The position numbers were made by a program, and so were the translations under genes. Positions 8,752 through 18,636 of a stretch of DNA of 38,885 bases are shown piece after piece. The stretch spans positions 1-38,885 of the forward strand of contig JADDMT010000202.1 of assembly GCA_021401465.1 (NCBI GenBank). The letters are read 5' to 3'. The DNA comes from Teratosphaeria epicoccoides. Its lineage: Eukaryota; Ascomycota; Dothideomycetes; Mycosphaerellales; Teratosphaeriaceae. The notes under the pieces were generated by a model. It did no database searches. It was not told where the DNA came from and worked only from the letters and a program-made list of their open reading frames with translations. Within the stretch, counting starts at the first letter, position 1, and every line of letters begins with the position of its first letter.

Positions 8752-11627
8752 ATGGCTCTAGCATCTGTCGCAGGTTTAACTACTAGGAATAGACATGGCA
8801 ACAACGGCTTTAAGATAGGAAGCCCTACGGAGTTTATAGGACAATAATCTCAAGTTAAGATGTTTATCCTATAATGCTAGTTAGCATTTAACGTAGATAT
8901 AGAATGGTTTACAACACATCATAAGCGCATGATGTACATTGTCTCTTACCTAAAGGGACTAGCGTTCGAGTTTATCTAGCCTCATCTGACAGATTATCTA
9001 CATCACGTTAGTAACGTCGAAGCTAGGAAGACGACAACTAGGGAGATTCTTAACTTAGACAAGTCTTTGTTTAAGGCATTACGCGAAGCTTTTAGGCTTA
9101 GTAATAAGCAACAAGAGGCCGAGAGAGCTCTCCTAGGAATCTAGCAGAAGGGTTCTGCCATTAAGTACTACGCGGACTTTCAGACCCTCTCTGCTCGAGT
9201 CGACTAGAATGATAATGCTTTAGCCGCTTAGTTCTACTAGGGACTAAAGGAGATAGTTAAAGACGAAATTGCCCGAGGAGATTAGCTAACAACATTCAAG
9301 GAAATGAGTGATCTCACGATTAGAATCGATAATCGCATCTAGGAATGACAGTAAGAACGACAACATAGAAATCGCAAGCTAGTACAGGCTAACCATAAGG
9401 TCTAACGATTAGTACCAAAATGGCGAAGCGATTACTATAGTCTCTAACCTATGGAGTTAGATGCGACTAAGGGGCGTCTAAGGAATAGACCCTAAGGAAA
9501 GCCGCAGAAGGGCTCTCCTCCCTAGAATAGTCTGAAGAAGCCATTCGACAAGAGTAATCTCGAGTGCTACAACTATAGAAAGAAAGGACATTTTGCCCGC
9601 GAATGTTTTGCTAAGAAGTAATAACAAGAGCCGCCTAGGATAGAGCAGGCTCGCGCGACAACAACGGCACCTAAGCAAAAGGCCGCCGCTACTCGAGAAC
9701 CGGACTATGCCGCACTTACTTAGACTACGTGCTACAATGACGATTGTCGAATTCACATGAGTAATAAAGATGGTTCCGGATAGTACCCTAGCCAAAACAA
9801 GGCATAGTCGATCTATGCGCTAAGGGGTATACCTTCTAGTGCAATAGTCCTAAGGTAACAGGAGCTAGAAGGAGAAGAAGAAGGTTCGGACGACAACTAC
9901 GAGATTGTCGAAGCCGTCATTCCTGATTCCGAGGAAGACGAGAGTATAGAGTAATAGGCTATGCCGCCACATGACATTAGGCTCGATATTATCCGAATTA
10001 TACAGAACTAGTAGGCTTAAGCTTGCCCATAGGTTAATAGAGTACAACATGTCGACTAGCTTTAGTATGACGAACTAGCCGACCGTATGCGACGACACCT
10101 AAGGAGACTACTAGTCGTAGCTTAACCTCACGCGCATCAGAAAGTTGTCCAAGAAATTATACCGTTCGGGGTAGAGTTCACGCCCTAGGGAGGCTACCTA
10201 ACCTACGAAGGTATTCAGATTTCACGAGCGCTACAACTCTAAGTCTACTACTTAAAGATAGAGTACGCAAGAAACGCGCAGGAACAGCGAGGCCACGAAC
10301 GAGAACGACCTCTTAGGCCAGAAAACGGTAACGCTTAGAGAAGAAGCTAAGATCGCATAATCCCTAAACTAGTCTGTAAAGACAGTTATTTAGGAAACGA
10401 CAAGGTCCGCTAGAATGGGACCTACGGACAGACTAGACAGGGCTGCAACAATGTGCTGCAATCGGCGCCAGATACGCGAACAACCTTTGAGTATAGGTAC
10501 ACATTAACAAGACGCTAGCTAGGGCCTTATTAGATTCAGGATGTACTAGAATCTTCATGACGCCTAAGTTCGCTAGGACAGCTAGGATAAAGCTACAGGC
10601 GAAGACGAATGCTTTCTCGCTACAAGCGATTAATAGAAAGCTAGTCACGTATAACTAAGGAATAGTTGACAAAGAGACCGAGATGATAGGTCTGCGGATA
10701 GGACGCTACTAAGAGATGCTCTAGTTCGACATCACGGAGTCACTAGGCTCGGATGTAGTACTAGGGTTGCCATGGCTAAGAAACGCTAACCCCTATATTA
10801 ACTAGAAGAATGAGAGGATCTAGTTCCCGGAACTCTTAAGATTAATACCTCTACCTGTCGAGGATCCGTGTTTAACTCTAACTTCTAGAGAGCCCTAATG
10901 AGGCAATTCTAGGTCACACATCGACTAAGTACTTCCTTCTACCCTTAGACGGATAGACAGACAGAACGTCTAAATCAGACGTTAGAATAGTACCTTGGAT
11001 CCTATGTGAATAGGGACTAGAACAACTAGGTAGAATTGTTGCTAATAGCACAGCTTACGTATAATAGTACGCTAGCAGAGTCGACAGGACTCTCGCCTTT
11101 TTAGATGGCATATAGATTAGCTATAGAAGACATCCTAGACATCTTAGCTAGTAATCCGAACCTAGTAGCACTCAGACAAGTAGAACATCTACGCCGACTG
11201 TAAACAGAAGCATGACTTAACCTGTAGTTCTATTAGCAGAACATAGCATAGTACGCAAATCGTAAGAGAATTAAGGGACTAATTCTTCCGGATTAAGGCT
11301 AGGAAAGGACTAGTTAATTTTAAGTTATAGCTACCCGAGCAGATAAGAATACACCCTGTGTTCTATGTCCCTCTGCTAGAACAAGCAGCGCCGGACGCTA
11401 CACTGCAAACGGAACCCTTACTACTTGACCCTGAAGTAGAAGAACCGGAGTACACTGTCGAAAAGATTGTCGACACTCGCTAGCGGGACGGACAGCAAGA
11501 GTACTTAGTAAAATAGGAAGGATATAGGAGTACCGAGAACACCTAGGAACCCCTAGAACATCTGCGAAACTGTTAGCAAAAGATACGAAGTTTCGAGAAA
11601 GGAACGAACCTAGGAAGAAGATCATAA
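8752..11627 (+). pseudogene. gag-pol: gag-pol of B1 (Gag, protease, C-terminal integrase, chromodomain; RT deleted)
   Basis: The ATG at 8752 opens a Gag frame with typical chromovirus features: IVSYLKGLAFEFI, KYYADFQTLSARVD, and a knuckle CYNYRKKGHFAREC at 9565-9606, whose second Cys has become Tyr. The protease ARALLDSGCTRIF lies at 10518-10556. At about 10856 the protease linker is joined directly to the integrase at RGSVF, so RT, RNase H and the first half of the integrase are gone. The rest of the core reads HPQTDRQTERLNQTLEQYL (about 10945-11000). A chromodomain follows with EYTVEKIVDTR near 11448-11480 and GYRSTENT*EPLEHL to about 11570. The stop is TAA at 11625. The frame changes between Gag, protease, integrase and chromodomain show indels as well as RIP. 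The chromodomain would target integration to methylated histone H3. Confidence 0.87.
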
Positions 11628-12242
11628 GCCACGACTAGACTCCTGCGGGACGCCGTCAATTGGCTTAGCTACCACGCCATCTAGGAAACCCTAATATGAG
11701 GCGTTAGCGAAACCCTCTATAGCGCTCTATTTCGTAGGACTAAGAGCGAGACCCGCCGAAGGATCTAGGTTAAGAAGGAACCTAGCCTGCGAGAGAGCCT
11801 GTTCTTCAGCCTTATCCTCCCTAATCTCCTGCTCCTTAAGAGCGCGACTATCCTCGACCTCCTAGTCGACCGCGTCTAACTGTTTTCGAAGACGCATCTC
11901 CTTTACATGCGCCTCTATTATCTTCTGCGAAGCCTTGGCTAGGACTGCCTTCGCACGATCGAGATTAGTAATTAGTCTTTTCTGCTAATTACCTAACTTC
12001 TTCTATTCGACCTCTGTTACCTTCGCGTCATAACTTCGACAGTTACTAAAGTAACATTACAAACATTTCCCTAAGGAAATGTGTACCTAACAAACGAGCT
12101 TTAACTCTTGACACTAAGTACAGGACTTTATGCTATCCTAGCCCTAACGATAGATTCGATTCGCGCGGCGTTTACGTTTCTGCATTAAAGGGGCGTTAGT
12201 GTCTAGGATGACATAAGGCAGTAATGTAGAAAGAGAAGACAT
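11622..12242 (-). pseudogene. Antisense Zn2Cys6-like / coiled-coil ORF of B1
   Basis: 206-codon frame on the minus strand, ATG at 12242 and TGA at 11622-11624, with no frameshift and the same length as its copy in B3 (18016-18636). After a basic start (QKRKRRANRIYR) it has Cys at spacing CX2CX6CX8CX2C and a sixth position 7 residues later, now Tyr in both copies. This fits the Gal4-type Zn(II)2Cys6 spacing. A long helical segment follows (KLGN...ASQKIIEAHVKEMRLRKQLDAV...ALKEQEIREDKAEEQAL), predicted by eye to be a coiled coil. Its last codons overlap the stop of gag-pol tail to tail. Several TAG codons make it a pseudogene here. A role as a DNA-binding regulator is inference from the motif order. 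Confidence 0.72.
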
Positions 12243-12308
12243 CATAGCATAAAGGGAAGTAACAAGAGAAACCCCGTACTAATAAGGTAGCTTAGGGACA
12301 AGCTAGGC

Positions 12309-12322
12309 TAAGAGGGGGATAG
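12309..12322 (+). promoter_or_regulatory. Polypurine tract of B1
   Basis: TAAGAGGGGGATAG lies directly before the 3' LTR at 12323. Its reverse complement follows the LTRs at 17936 and 38840. Confidence 0.75.
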
Positions 12323-12763
12323 TGTCATAAGTGTCAGGAGTACTATGGGTTTTAGGATCATGAGGGTCCTAAGTGCTATAAGTTATAGGCATAGTCATAG
12401 GAGAAAGGATCTGTCACGTAAGGACAGATCCCTAGATCTATAGGGTTAGTCTACAGATATATAGGCCTATAGGGGAGAAGGTATCTGTTACAGGATAACA
12501 GACCCTCGGATCTATAGGGTTAGTCTACAGATCTACAGACACGGATCTGTCGGGTCTGTCGACAGATCTAACAGAGCTGCTCTGTCTCTCTAGTATATAG
12601 GGATAGCTTCAGGACAGGCAGTTAGGAGCTTTGTGCTTAATTTAATTCCCTTTCCCTAGGGGATAGTTAGTAACAAGGACAATTGCTATTGTCGATATTC
12701 TTTATAGCTCTACGAGTCTAACACCTAGTTACCTTCCTGCTATTAGCACCTACCTTTATGACA
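12323..12763 (+). repeat. Family B 3' LTR of B1
   Basis: 441 bp, TGTCATAAG to TTATGACA, same length as the 5' LTR and followed by the TCATC duplication. Confidence 0.9.
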
Positions 12764-15255
12764 TCATCCTACGCTTAATAATCTTATCTGTCTGCAAACG
12801 CTACTACTATACAGGTTAAATGCTAATCATGTAATCGTATTCCTTAAATGTAAGTACTCCTCTTTTCTAGTCTATAACTAGGTTATGCTTTCTTAACTAA
12901 GGCATGCCTAGTAAAACATCATAATTAGCTATGTTAGTAACGTCTAAGACAATTTCCTCATAGTACTATTAGATAGCTAGTAGTAACGGTATCGTCTCCT
13001 GTTCTACACTAGGTAGCGGTAACCTATCTACTACTATAAGTTTATACGCTCCTTCTCTTCTGCTTCGGGTTATAATCCCTTAGCTCTTAACGAATAATTT
13101 AGAGGCAAAATTCCCGCTTACTCCGGAATCTATTAATGTACTTGTTAGGTGCCTATTTACAATAATCTTAGTGCGGAAGACTGCTGTTAATGCTTAAGCG
13201 CTTTCTATATTAAGAAACTCTCTTAGAACGCTCTAATCTAGAGAGTTGATCTGTTTCCTGACTAGTTATTAGCCTGACGTTACTCTAGCTAGTCACGGAT
13301 TTATAGTCCTGCTGTCTATACTTCTTCGGCGTATAATTTCTCTTCGAGGGTATTGTTACATGCGTTTCGTCCTTGCGCTATTATAGCTTTTCGATATTGC
13401 TAGTTTAATCGCTAAACTGCTTGACGCATTTCTTAAGTAACAATTGTCCTGTTATTAGGTAGGACGTATCCGTAGGGTGTGATCGTACTTCCTATTAGTA
13501 CTCGTTCTATGATGAAGTTATAGTACGCATAGTCTATTAATATTCGAGGGTAGTTCTAGAACTTTGCTTGTAGACTTATCTAGAAATAGTCGAATTAGAT
13601 AGGATCGATTTTTTGTCGTCTATTAATCTTTAGAAACATTTCCTTGTACTTACGTACTAGATGTAGGGTAATAGTTCGTGCGGCTACTAGTGCATCTATC
13701 GTGAATGTAAGGATCATATCATTATAGATCCTAAATTCGTCTTTACTTCCTTTATCTGTCGTTTCTTCCTCGGTGTTTAGACTCTCCTCTAAATCCTCTT
13801 GCTAATCCTCCTCTTGCTAAGGGGACTCTAGTACTTCTAGGATAGCTCCTAACTCCTCCCTAGGAGGGAATGAAGTATTCGGATCTTAGTTTTCTTTGTC
13901 GTCATTGTTAAAGCAAGATTCATCAATCTCTTTAAGGCTTACGTCTTCTTGTATAAGGCTTAGTTATGCGTGCCTAGTCCTTCTTGCTATCATACAAAAC
14001 TCGCGTTTCGTCGGAGCTCTGTATGTGCTATGTAGTTCTAGTAGAATTAGCAAGCGTTCCTTAGGTAATATCCCTAACTCGGCGAATTCTAATTTAATTT
14101 TGTTCTTATAGTTACAGAGTTCCTTGTCTTCTTTATAGATATCGCACTATAGATCCTTGCAGAGTTCCTAATTAAGAGCTCTACATTATGATCTATTATT
14201 CATGCAGGGAGTTCTTCTAGCAACTACCTCTACGTAGGTCCTTAGTGCTTTCTTAATAGAGCTTAGCTTACTAATCCTTTTGTAGCCTTCTCTACCTAGG
14301 TCCTTTCGTTGCATCATGTTAAACTATTTGCGTCGTACTATATTTTTGCTGCGATAGTCCCGTGCTATGTAGCCTTCCTTGCTAGATGCATAGTAAGTTA
14401 ACCTTCCTGCTTTCTTAGGCGAACTCTTGCCCTTTCTTCCTTTAAATGCTCGACCCTTCTAGGTAGCGTCTAGCTCTATTAGTTGCGCGCTATAGTTGTT
14501 CCCCTTTGACTTTTCATAGGTACTATAGTTTCGTCGATTGTCGTATCTAGGAGCATAACCTGCCTTTCTAGAAGTCTTAGAATTGTATTGTCGTTCTAAA
14601 GCTCGTTCGTAGAGCCTGTCGTCAAGATTAATTGTAACCTTAACTAATGCTCCTATATCATCTACTTTCCTGCTATCGCGTATAAGCTTGTCCTTAATGT
14701 TATTCTTAAGACCTCGTTAATACATTGTCATAAGAGCTTCGTCGTCCTAATCTGTAAGTTGCGCGTATTCCTAGAATTTAGTAGCATAGTCGGCATATGA
14801 CCCTTTCTAAGTCAAGTGTTAGATGACTCTAACTATAGTAGCAACCTCATTAGAAGATCTAAAGACTTTCCTTATCGCATGCTTAAGGTGTTCGTAGCTT
14901 GCGAAGATTCTATTTAAGTTATTAGTTCTATTACTATCTAGGTAGGTCCTAAGAAATAGTCTAACCTAATGCTAAGCCCTGCCTCGCATAAATGTCGTTG
15001 CGAAGACTAGTTTCAAGTTGTCTTAAACCTAGTTAAACATGAAGTACATGTCTATCTAGTTAATCTAGGTGTTAAACTTGTCTTAGTTGCTATAATAGAA
15101 GTCTAGCTTCCTGATCTTAAGGGAATCGTTTCTAGCATAGGTTCCTAGTACGCTACTTACACTAGAGGTAGTACGTCGAGTACTGTCTGTCTCGCTAGGG
15201 GCGGGAGTTCCCCTTCTGACTTGTGATAAGGCACTTATCCTAAGGGCGTTTAAAG
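12764..15255 (-). pseudogene. gag: Family C gag and protease
   Basis: Read on the minus strand from about 15250. Gag includes LKIRKLDFYYSNQDKFNTQI near 15060-15130 and, after a frame change, SYADYATKFQEYAQL near 14750-14800. The knuckle at 14350-14395 reads YYASSKEGYIARDYR, a CCHC motif whose Cys and His codons have all become Tyr. The protease has LIDSGVSGNFASKLF near 13095-13136, with the D-S-G active site kept. No intact start codon is visible, and the Gag frame is shifted at least once. The continuing RT lies at 8131 and below, across the B1 insertion. Confidence 0.8.
15245..15253 (-). promoter_or_regulatory. Putative self-primer binding site of family C
   Basis: Minus-strand TTAAACGCC, two bases inside the 5' LTR edge, complementary to the LTR stretch at 15398-15406 (plus strand TTAAACGCC). 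It has the same geometry as in families A and B. The complementarity also supports the LTR boundary chosen here. Confidence 0.45.
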
Positions 15256-15680
15256 TGTTATAGTTACTTGAGATAGTAGTTAGGTAACTTTAATTACATG
15301 TAAGCTAAGGCTTCTTTAGAGAGAGCTAACATAAGCGGGAGCTAAGACAGTATGACTAGTATAAAGGTAATTCTAATTAGTGAGTAGATAACATGAGTTA
15401 AACGCCTTGAAGCTATAAGGGCATCTCGACGTTCCTTGATACATAGGAGAACTAATCGCTACTAATCAAGCTAACTACATGTTGCTTAGTTACGCTTAGT
15501 TATGCTTAGTTTGTCTACACTTATCGCGAGAACTAATCGCTACTAATCAAGCTAATCGCATGTTACTTAGGTGCGCTTAGTCATGCTTAGTTTCTCTACA
15601 CTGATCGCTTGTAGCTCTCGGCCTTGCCCGCGATTAGTAGCCTTAGTCTAGGCACGTGCGGCTTAGACTAAACCATAACA
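15256..15680 (-). repeat. Family C 5' LTR (probable)
   Basis: Probable LTR of about 425 bp bounded by TGTTATAG at 15256 and CCATAACA at 15680. Only one copy is in the window, so the edges rest on the TG...CA ends, the position next to gag and the adjacent putative primer site. It contains an 81-bp tandem duplication. Confidence 0.6.
15447..15608. repeat. Two-copy 81-bp tandem repeat in the family C LTR
   Basis: GAGAACTAATCGCTACTAATC starts at 15447 and again at 15528. The two 81-base units differ at a few sites, mostly transitions. Each unit contains CTTAGTYAYGCTTAGT-like half-repeats. Confidence 0.85.
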
Positions 15681-16243
15681 TACTATCTAACAAGCATCAT
15701 GTAGTACCTCACTTTTGACCGGACGTTAATCTACAGGTACATGAGGCTATTAATAGACTAACACTACTATTCCTAGAGCAGATAATATAGTTGTTAGATA
15801 GGTTTGACCTAGTATAGCTTATAAGACTATGTATCTCTCTCTATTAAATCAAACAAGACTACTATTACTCTGTGTCTTTCGCCTATTCGTTAATAGGTCC
15901 CCCGTAGCACTGCTTTTTAATCGATTAAATCACTACTTGTTTGCTTACTATTATCAAGCTATTATAGCTAAGCTAGTACATCTACAGTATATTAGAGACT
16001 AGATGATAGCTTGTCTAGTGTTAGGAACACCCTATACTCTTTATAATCATGAAGTGCCTTAGCGTAACTACTACTTGATTGTTAATCCTACCTATTAAGT
16101 AATATTAACACTAACAGCGCCCCTACTAGCAGCGCTAGGCCTACAGGGTAAGTTGTCGAAAGCATCTGTAATTATACTACAAGTGCCTGCTATACCGCAG
16201 TTTTAGTAGGATTTAACTAGCTGTCTAGTCTTATAGAAGCTAA
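15681..16243. other. Non-coding stretch beside the family C LTR
   Basis: No reading frame is seen. It contains an inverted pair TATCTAACA (about 15684) and TGTTAGATA (about 15793), a palindromic TTTAATCGATTAAA at about 15928, and a run of CCCCC at about 15900. Probably the 5' part of the decayed element E into which family C inserted; its nature is unresolved. Confidence 0.4.
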
Positions 16244-17190
16244 TATGAACTAGATTCCTAGTTCTAACCCTAACCCTAGTACGTCGACTGTCGCTACGAC
16301 TGCACTGCGCCTAGCTGCTACCTAGGCAAACACAGGTCTAAATGCGGGTCTACTACTAACTCTAGGGCCTTGCCATCTTCAGGCAGCTCGTGCGAAGCGC
16401 CGTCAAGCTACTTAAGTCCCTTAAGGACCGCTAGTGTTTACATCCTACGCTAGTATAGCCTCTGTCGCTAACTAAGAGTATATAGGACACAAATCTATCC
16501 TATTAGCTAAGCTAACACTACACGCTAGTACCCCTACTAGCTCGTATCGTGTAGTTACAGAGTAGCCGTAGTCCTAATTAACAAAGGGTAGAGGTAAAAG
16601 TAAAGCCGCAAGAAGCTCTCTTCTAGATCTAGTAGCGCTAATACTAAAGTGCTTAAGAATATCTGAAGGTTTAGAAGCAAGTAAAGACCTTCACATTAGC
16701 TAAGCAGCATGACAAGGTCGATACTATGTCTGTAGTAGAGCTAGAGTACTAGTGTGACAGGTTAGTAACCTTGTATAACAATAAATATAACGATCTTGAA
16801 GACAAGCCCCTGCTTATTAACTTTCTGCTTAGTCGTACTAAGCACGATTACCTTAAGGAGATACAGTCGTATCTACAATACTAGGGGCACCTCTTTGTTA
16901 ACAGCTAACCCGCAGATCTAGTTACATGGCAATTTACTAAGATCGATATAGAGCCATATGACGATATCAAGAAGATGTTAGAGCTATTCAGGACGCCTCC
17001 TAAGGCCGACAATAAGTATAATCTCTAGATTAACGTAGTACTCTCTAAGTCAGACACTTAGATGGCTGCTTAGATGATATAGTATGCGACGAGTAATTAA
17101 TACATAGGTATGTAGTAGCGTATAGAGCCTCTATCCCTAAATATAGGGTAAGGTCTAAAAACTAATTACTGCCTCTCTTTAATTATGAAG
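16244..17190 (+). pseudogene. Decayed ORF of unknown element E
   Basis: ATG at 16244 is followed by a Ser/Thr/Pro/Ala-rich start (SSNPNPSTSTVATTALRLAA), then a basic patch (TKGRGKSKAARSS) near 16580-16625. After a change of frame a segment with coding character follows: MSVVELEY, LVTLYNNKYNDLEDKPLLIN, SRTKHDYLKEIQSYLQ, DIEPYDDIKKMLELFRTPP and NVVLSKSDT, to about 17100. In-frame TAG codons fall where Gln or Trp is plausible, so it has the same RIP signature as the retroelements. I do not recognise the family; a Gag-like or accessory protein of a transposon is possible. The CTAACCCTAACC run at 16262 is part of this coding frame. Confidence 0.4.
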
Positions 17191-17553
17191 CGAAGCGCAT
17201 AAGGTACGCCTGCGTACGTCATGTGCGGCTTAGCTTGCCAGCCTAGCTAAATGAGCCTATAGCTTAGCTGTCTAGTATTATTTGCCCCCTTCTCCTATAA
17301 GGGTCGTCTTAACACTTAGACCGCTCCCTTCTTGCGCTAAGTAAGATCGGGTTCTTCATAGTCTATCCTATAAGTAGTTAGCCTCCCTCTATGAACTTCC
17401 TTTATTACTAAGGTAGCCTGTGAATTATGCTAGAGCCATGACTTAGGCGACATGACTCTTTATCGCTACGTGAAGTATGCCGCGAACACACTTGTTAGTT
17501 CTAATTAGTTCTAGCGCTAGTTGCTCGTAGTAACAGGGAGTTTATAGCTGTAG
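17191..17553. other. Unassigned stretch before B3
   Basis: No recognisable coding or repeat structure apart from TAG-rich, RIP-like composition. TGTAG (17549-17553) next to the B3 LTR would be one half of its target duplication; the other half is lost with the missing 5' end of B3. Confidence 0.35.
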
Positions 17554-17936
17554 TGTCATAAGGGTAGGTGTCGATAGCAGGAAGGGGATCAGGCATTAGA
17601 CTTAGAGAGTAGTAAAGAACATCGATAATAGCAATTAACCTTGTAACTAACTATACTTGATAAAGTAGAAGGTTAAGCACGAAGCTCCTAACGATGTAGC
17701 CTAACGCTATTCCTATATACTAAAGAGATGTAGTTACTCTGTTAGATCTGTTACTAGACCTGTTAGACCTAGGTCCGTTAGGTCTGTAGACTAATCCCAT
17801 AGATCCAGGTATCTATTATACTAGCGACAGACCTTCGAGGGATCTATTCTTACGTGACAGATCTCTAGTAAACGTGACAGATCCTCTCTTCTATTCACAT
17901 ATCAGGATTTAGGTAATAGTACTCTAAACTATAACA
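17554..17936 (-). repeat. Family B 3' LTR of B3
   Basis: 383 bp, TGTCATAAGGG to ACTATAACA, about 58 bases shorter than the B1 LTR. The loss is in the GATCTGT-rich middle and near the far end. It is followed by the reverse of the polypurine tract (CTATCCCTCTCTTA). Confidence 0.85.
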
Positions 17937-18015
17937 CTATCCCTCTCTTAGCCTAGCTTGTCCCCGAGCTATCTTATTAGTAGCAGGGTTTCCTTTGTTG
18001 TCCTGTCGCGTAGTA

Positions 18016-18636
18016 ATGTCTTCTCTTTCCTCTTTACTGCCTTATGTCATTCTTGACACTAACGCCCTTTTAACGCAGAAACGCAAACACCGCGTAAATC
18101 GAATCTATCGCTAAGGTAAAGAAAGCATAAAGTCTTATACTTAGTATAAAGAGCTAAAGCTTGTTTGTCGCGTTCATATTTCCTTAGGGAAATGTTTGCA
18201 CTATCATTTTAGCAACTATCGGAGTTACGACGCGAAGGTAACAGAGGTCGAATGGAAAAAGTTAGGTAATTAGCGGAAAAGACTAATTGCTAATCTCGAT
18301 TATGTAAAGGCTGCCCTTATAGAGGCTTCGCAGAAGATAATAGAGGCACACGTAAAAGAGATACATCTCCGGAAACAGTTAGATGCGGTTAACCGTGAGG
18401 TCGAGGATAGTCGTGCTCTTAAGGAGCGTAAGATTAAAGAGGACGAGGCTAAAGAGCAGGTTCTTTAGCAGACTAGATTCCTCCTTAATCTAGATCCTTC
18501 GGCAGGTCTTGCGCTTAGTCCTACGACATAGAGCGTAATAGATAGTTTTGCTAATACGTCGTATTAGGGTTTCCTGGACAGTGTAGTAGCCGAGCCTGTT
18601 AATAGCGTCTAGTAAGGGGCTAGTCGTAGTTCATGA
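18016..18636 (+). pseudogene. Antisense Zn2Cys6-like / coiled-coil ORF of B3
   Basis: Frame of 207 codons including the stop, ATG at 18016 and TGA at 18634, identical in length and start (MSSLS.LLPYVILDTNA) to the minus-strand ORF of B1. It runs antisense to its element's gag-pol, between pol and the 3' LTR. Four of the six Cys positions visible across the copies are Tyr here (YT*Y...VC...KC..Y); B1 keeps five of the six. The C-terminal half is charged and helix-forming, with about 100 residues of likely coiled coil (LDYVKAALIEASQKIIEAHV, RALKERKIKEDEAKEQ), then FLLNLDPSAGLALSPT. Five to six in-frame TAG/TAA codons disable it. Its conservation without indels suggests it was coding until RIP struck. 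Confidence 0.72.

Larger units (their letters stand above)
8132..12763 (+). mobile_element. Chromovirus B1 (family B), internally deleted, with TCATC duplication
   Basis: 4632 bp forward element: 5' LTR 8132-8572, gag-pol 8752-11627, antisense ORF 11622-12242, polypurine tract, 3' LTR 12323-12763. TCATC at 8127-8131 is repeated at 12764-12768, a perfect 5-bp target duplication, so it transposed as a unit into family C between the protease and RT regions. RT, RNase H and the N-terminal integrase are missing; the joint is near 10856. Compared with B3 (17554-20266), which retains the missing integrase part. Confidence 0.92.
5862..15680 (-). mobile_element. Family C Ty3/Gypsy element, reversed, split by B1
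   Basis: Old reversed element in two pieces. 12764-15680 holds the 5' LTR, gag and protease; 5862-8131 holds RT, RNase H and part of the integrase. The pieces are separated by B1 (8132-12763), whose TCATC target duplication joins them exactly. The 3' end beyond the integrase core is cut by A2 at 5861. This is the most decayed of the three families, with frameshifts in addition to transitions, so it is probably the oldest of the layers that contain it. Confidence 0.85.

Noticed and set aside
8752..11627. Programmed frameshifts between Gag, protease and integrase in B1
   Set aside because: The frame changes occur at several unrelated points, including inside pol next to a large deletion; they fit indel decay better than recoding.
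16262..16276. Telomere-type repeat (CTAACCCTAACCC)
   Set aside because: Only two units, embedded in a Ser/Asn/Pro coding stretch of decayed ORF E, with no further array.
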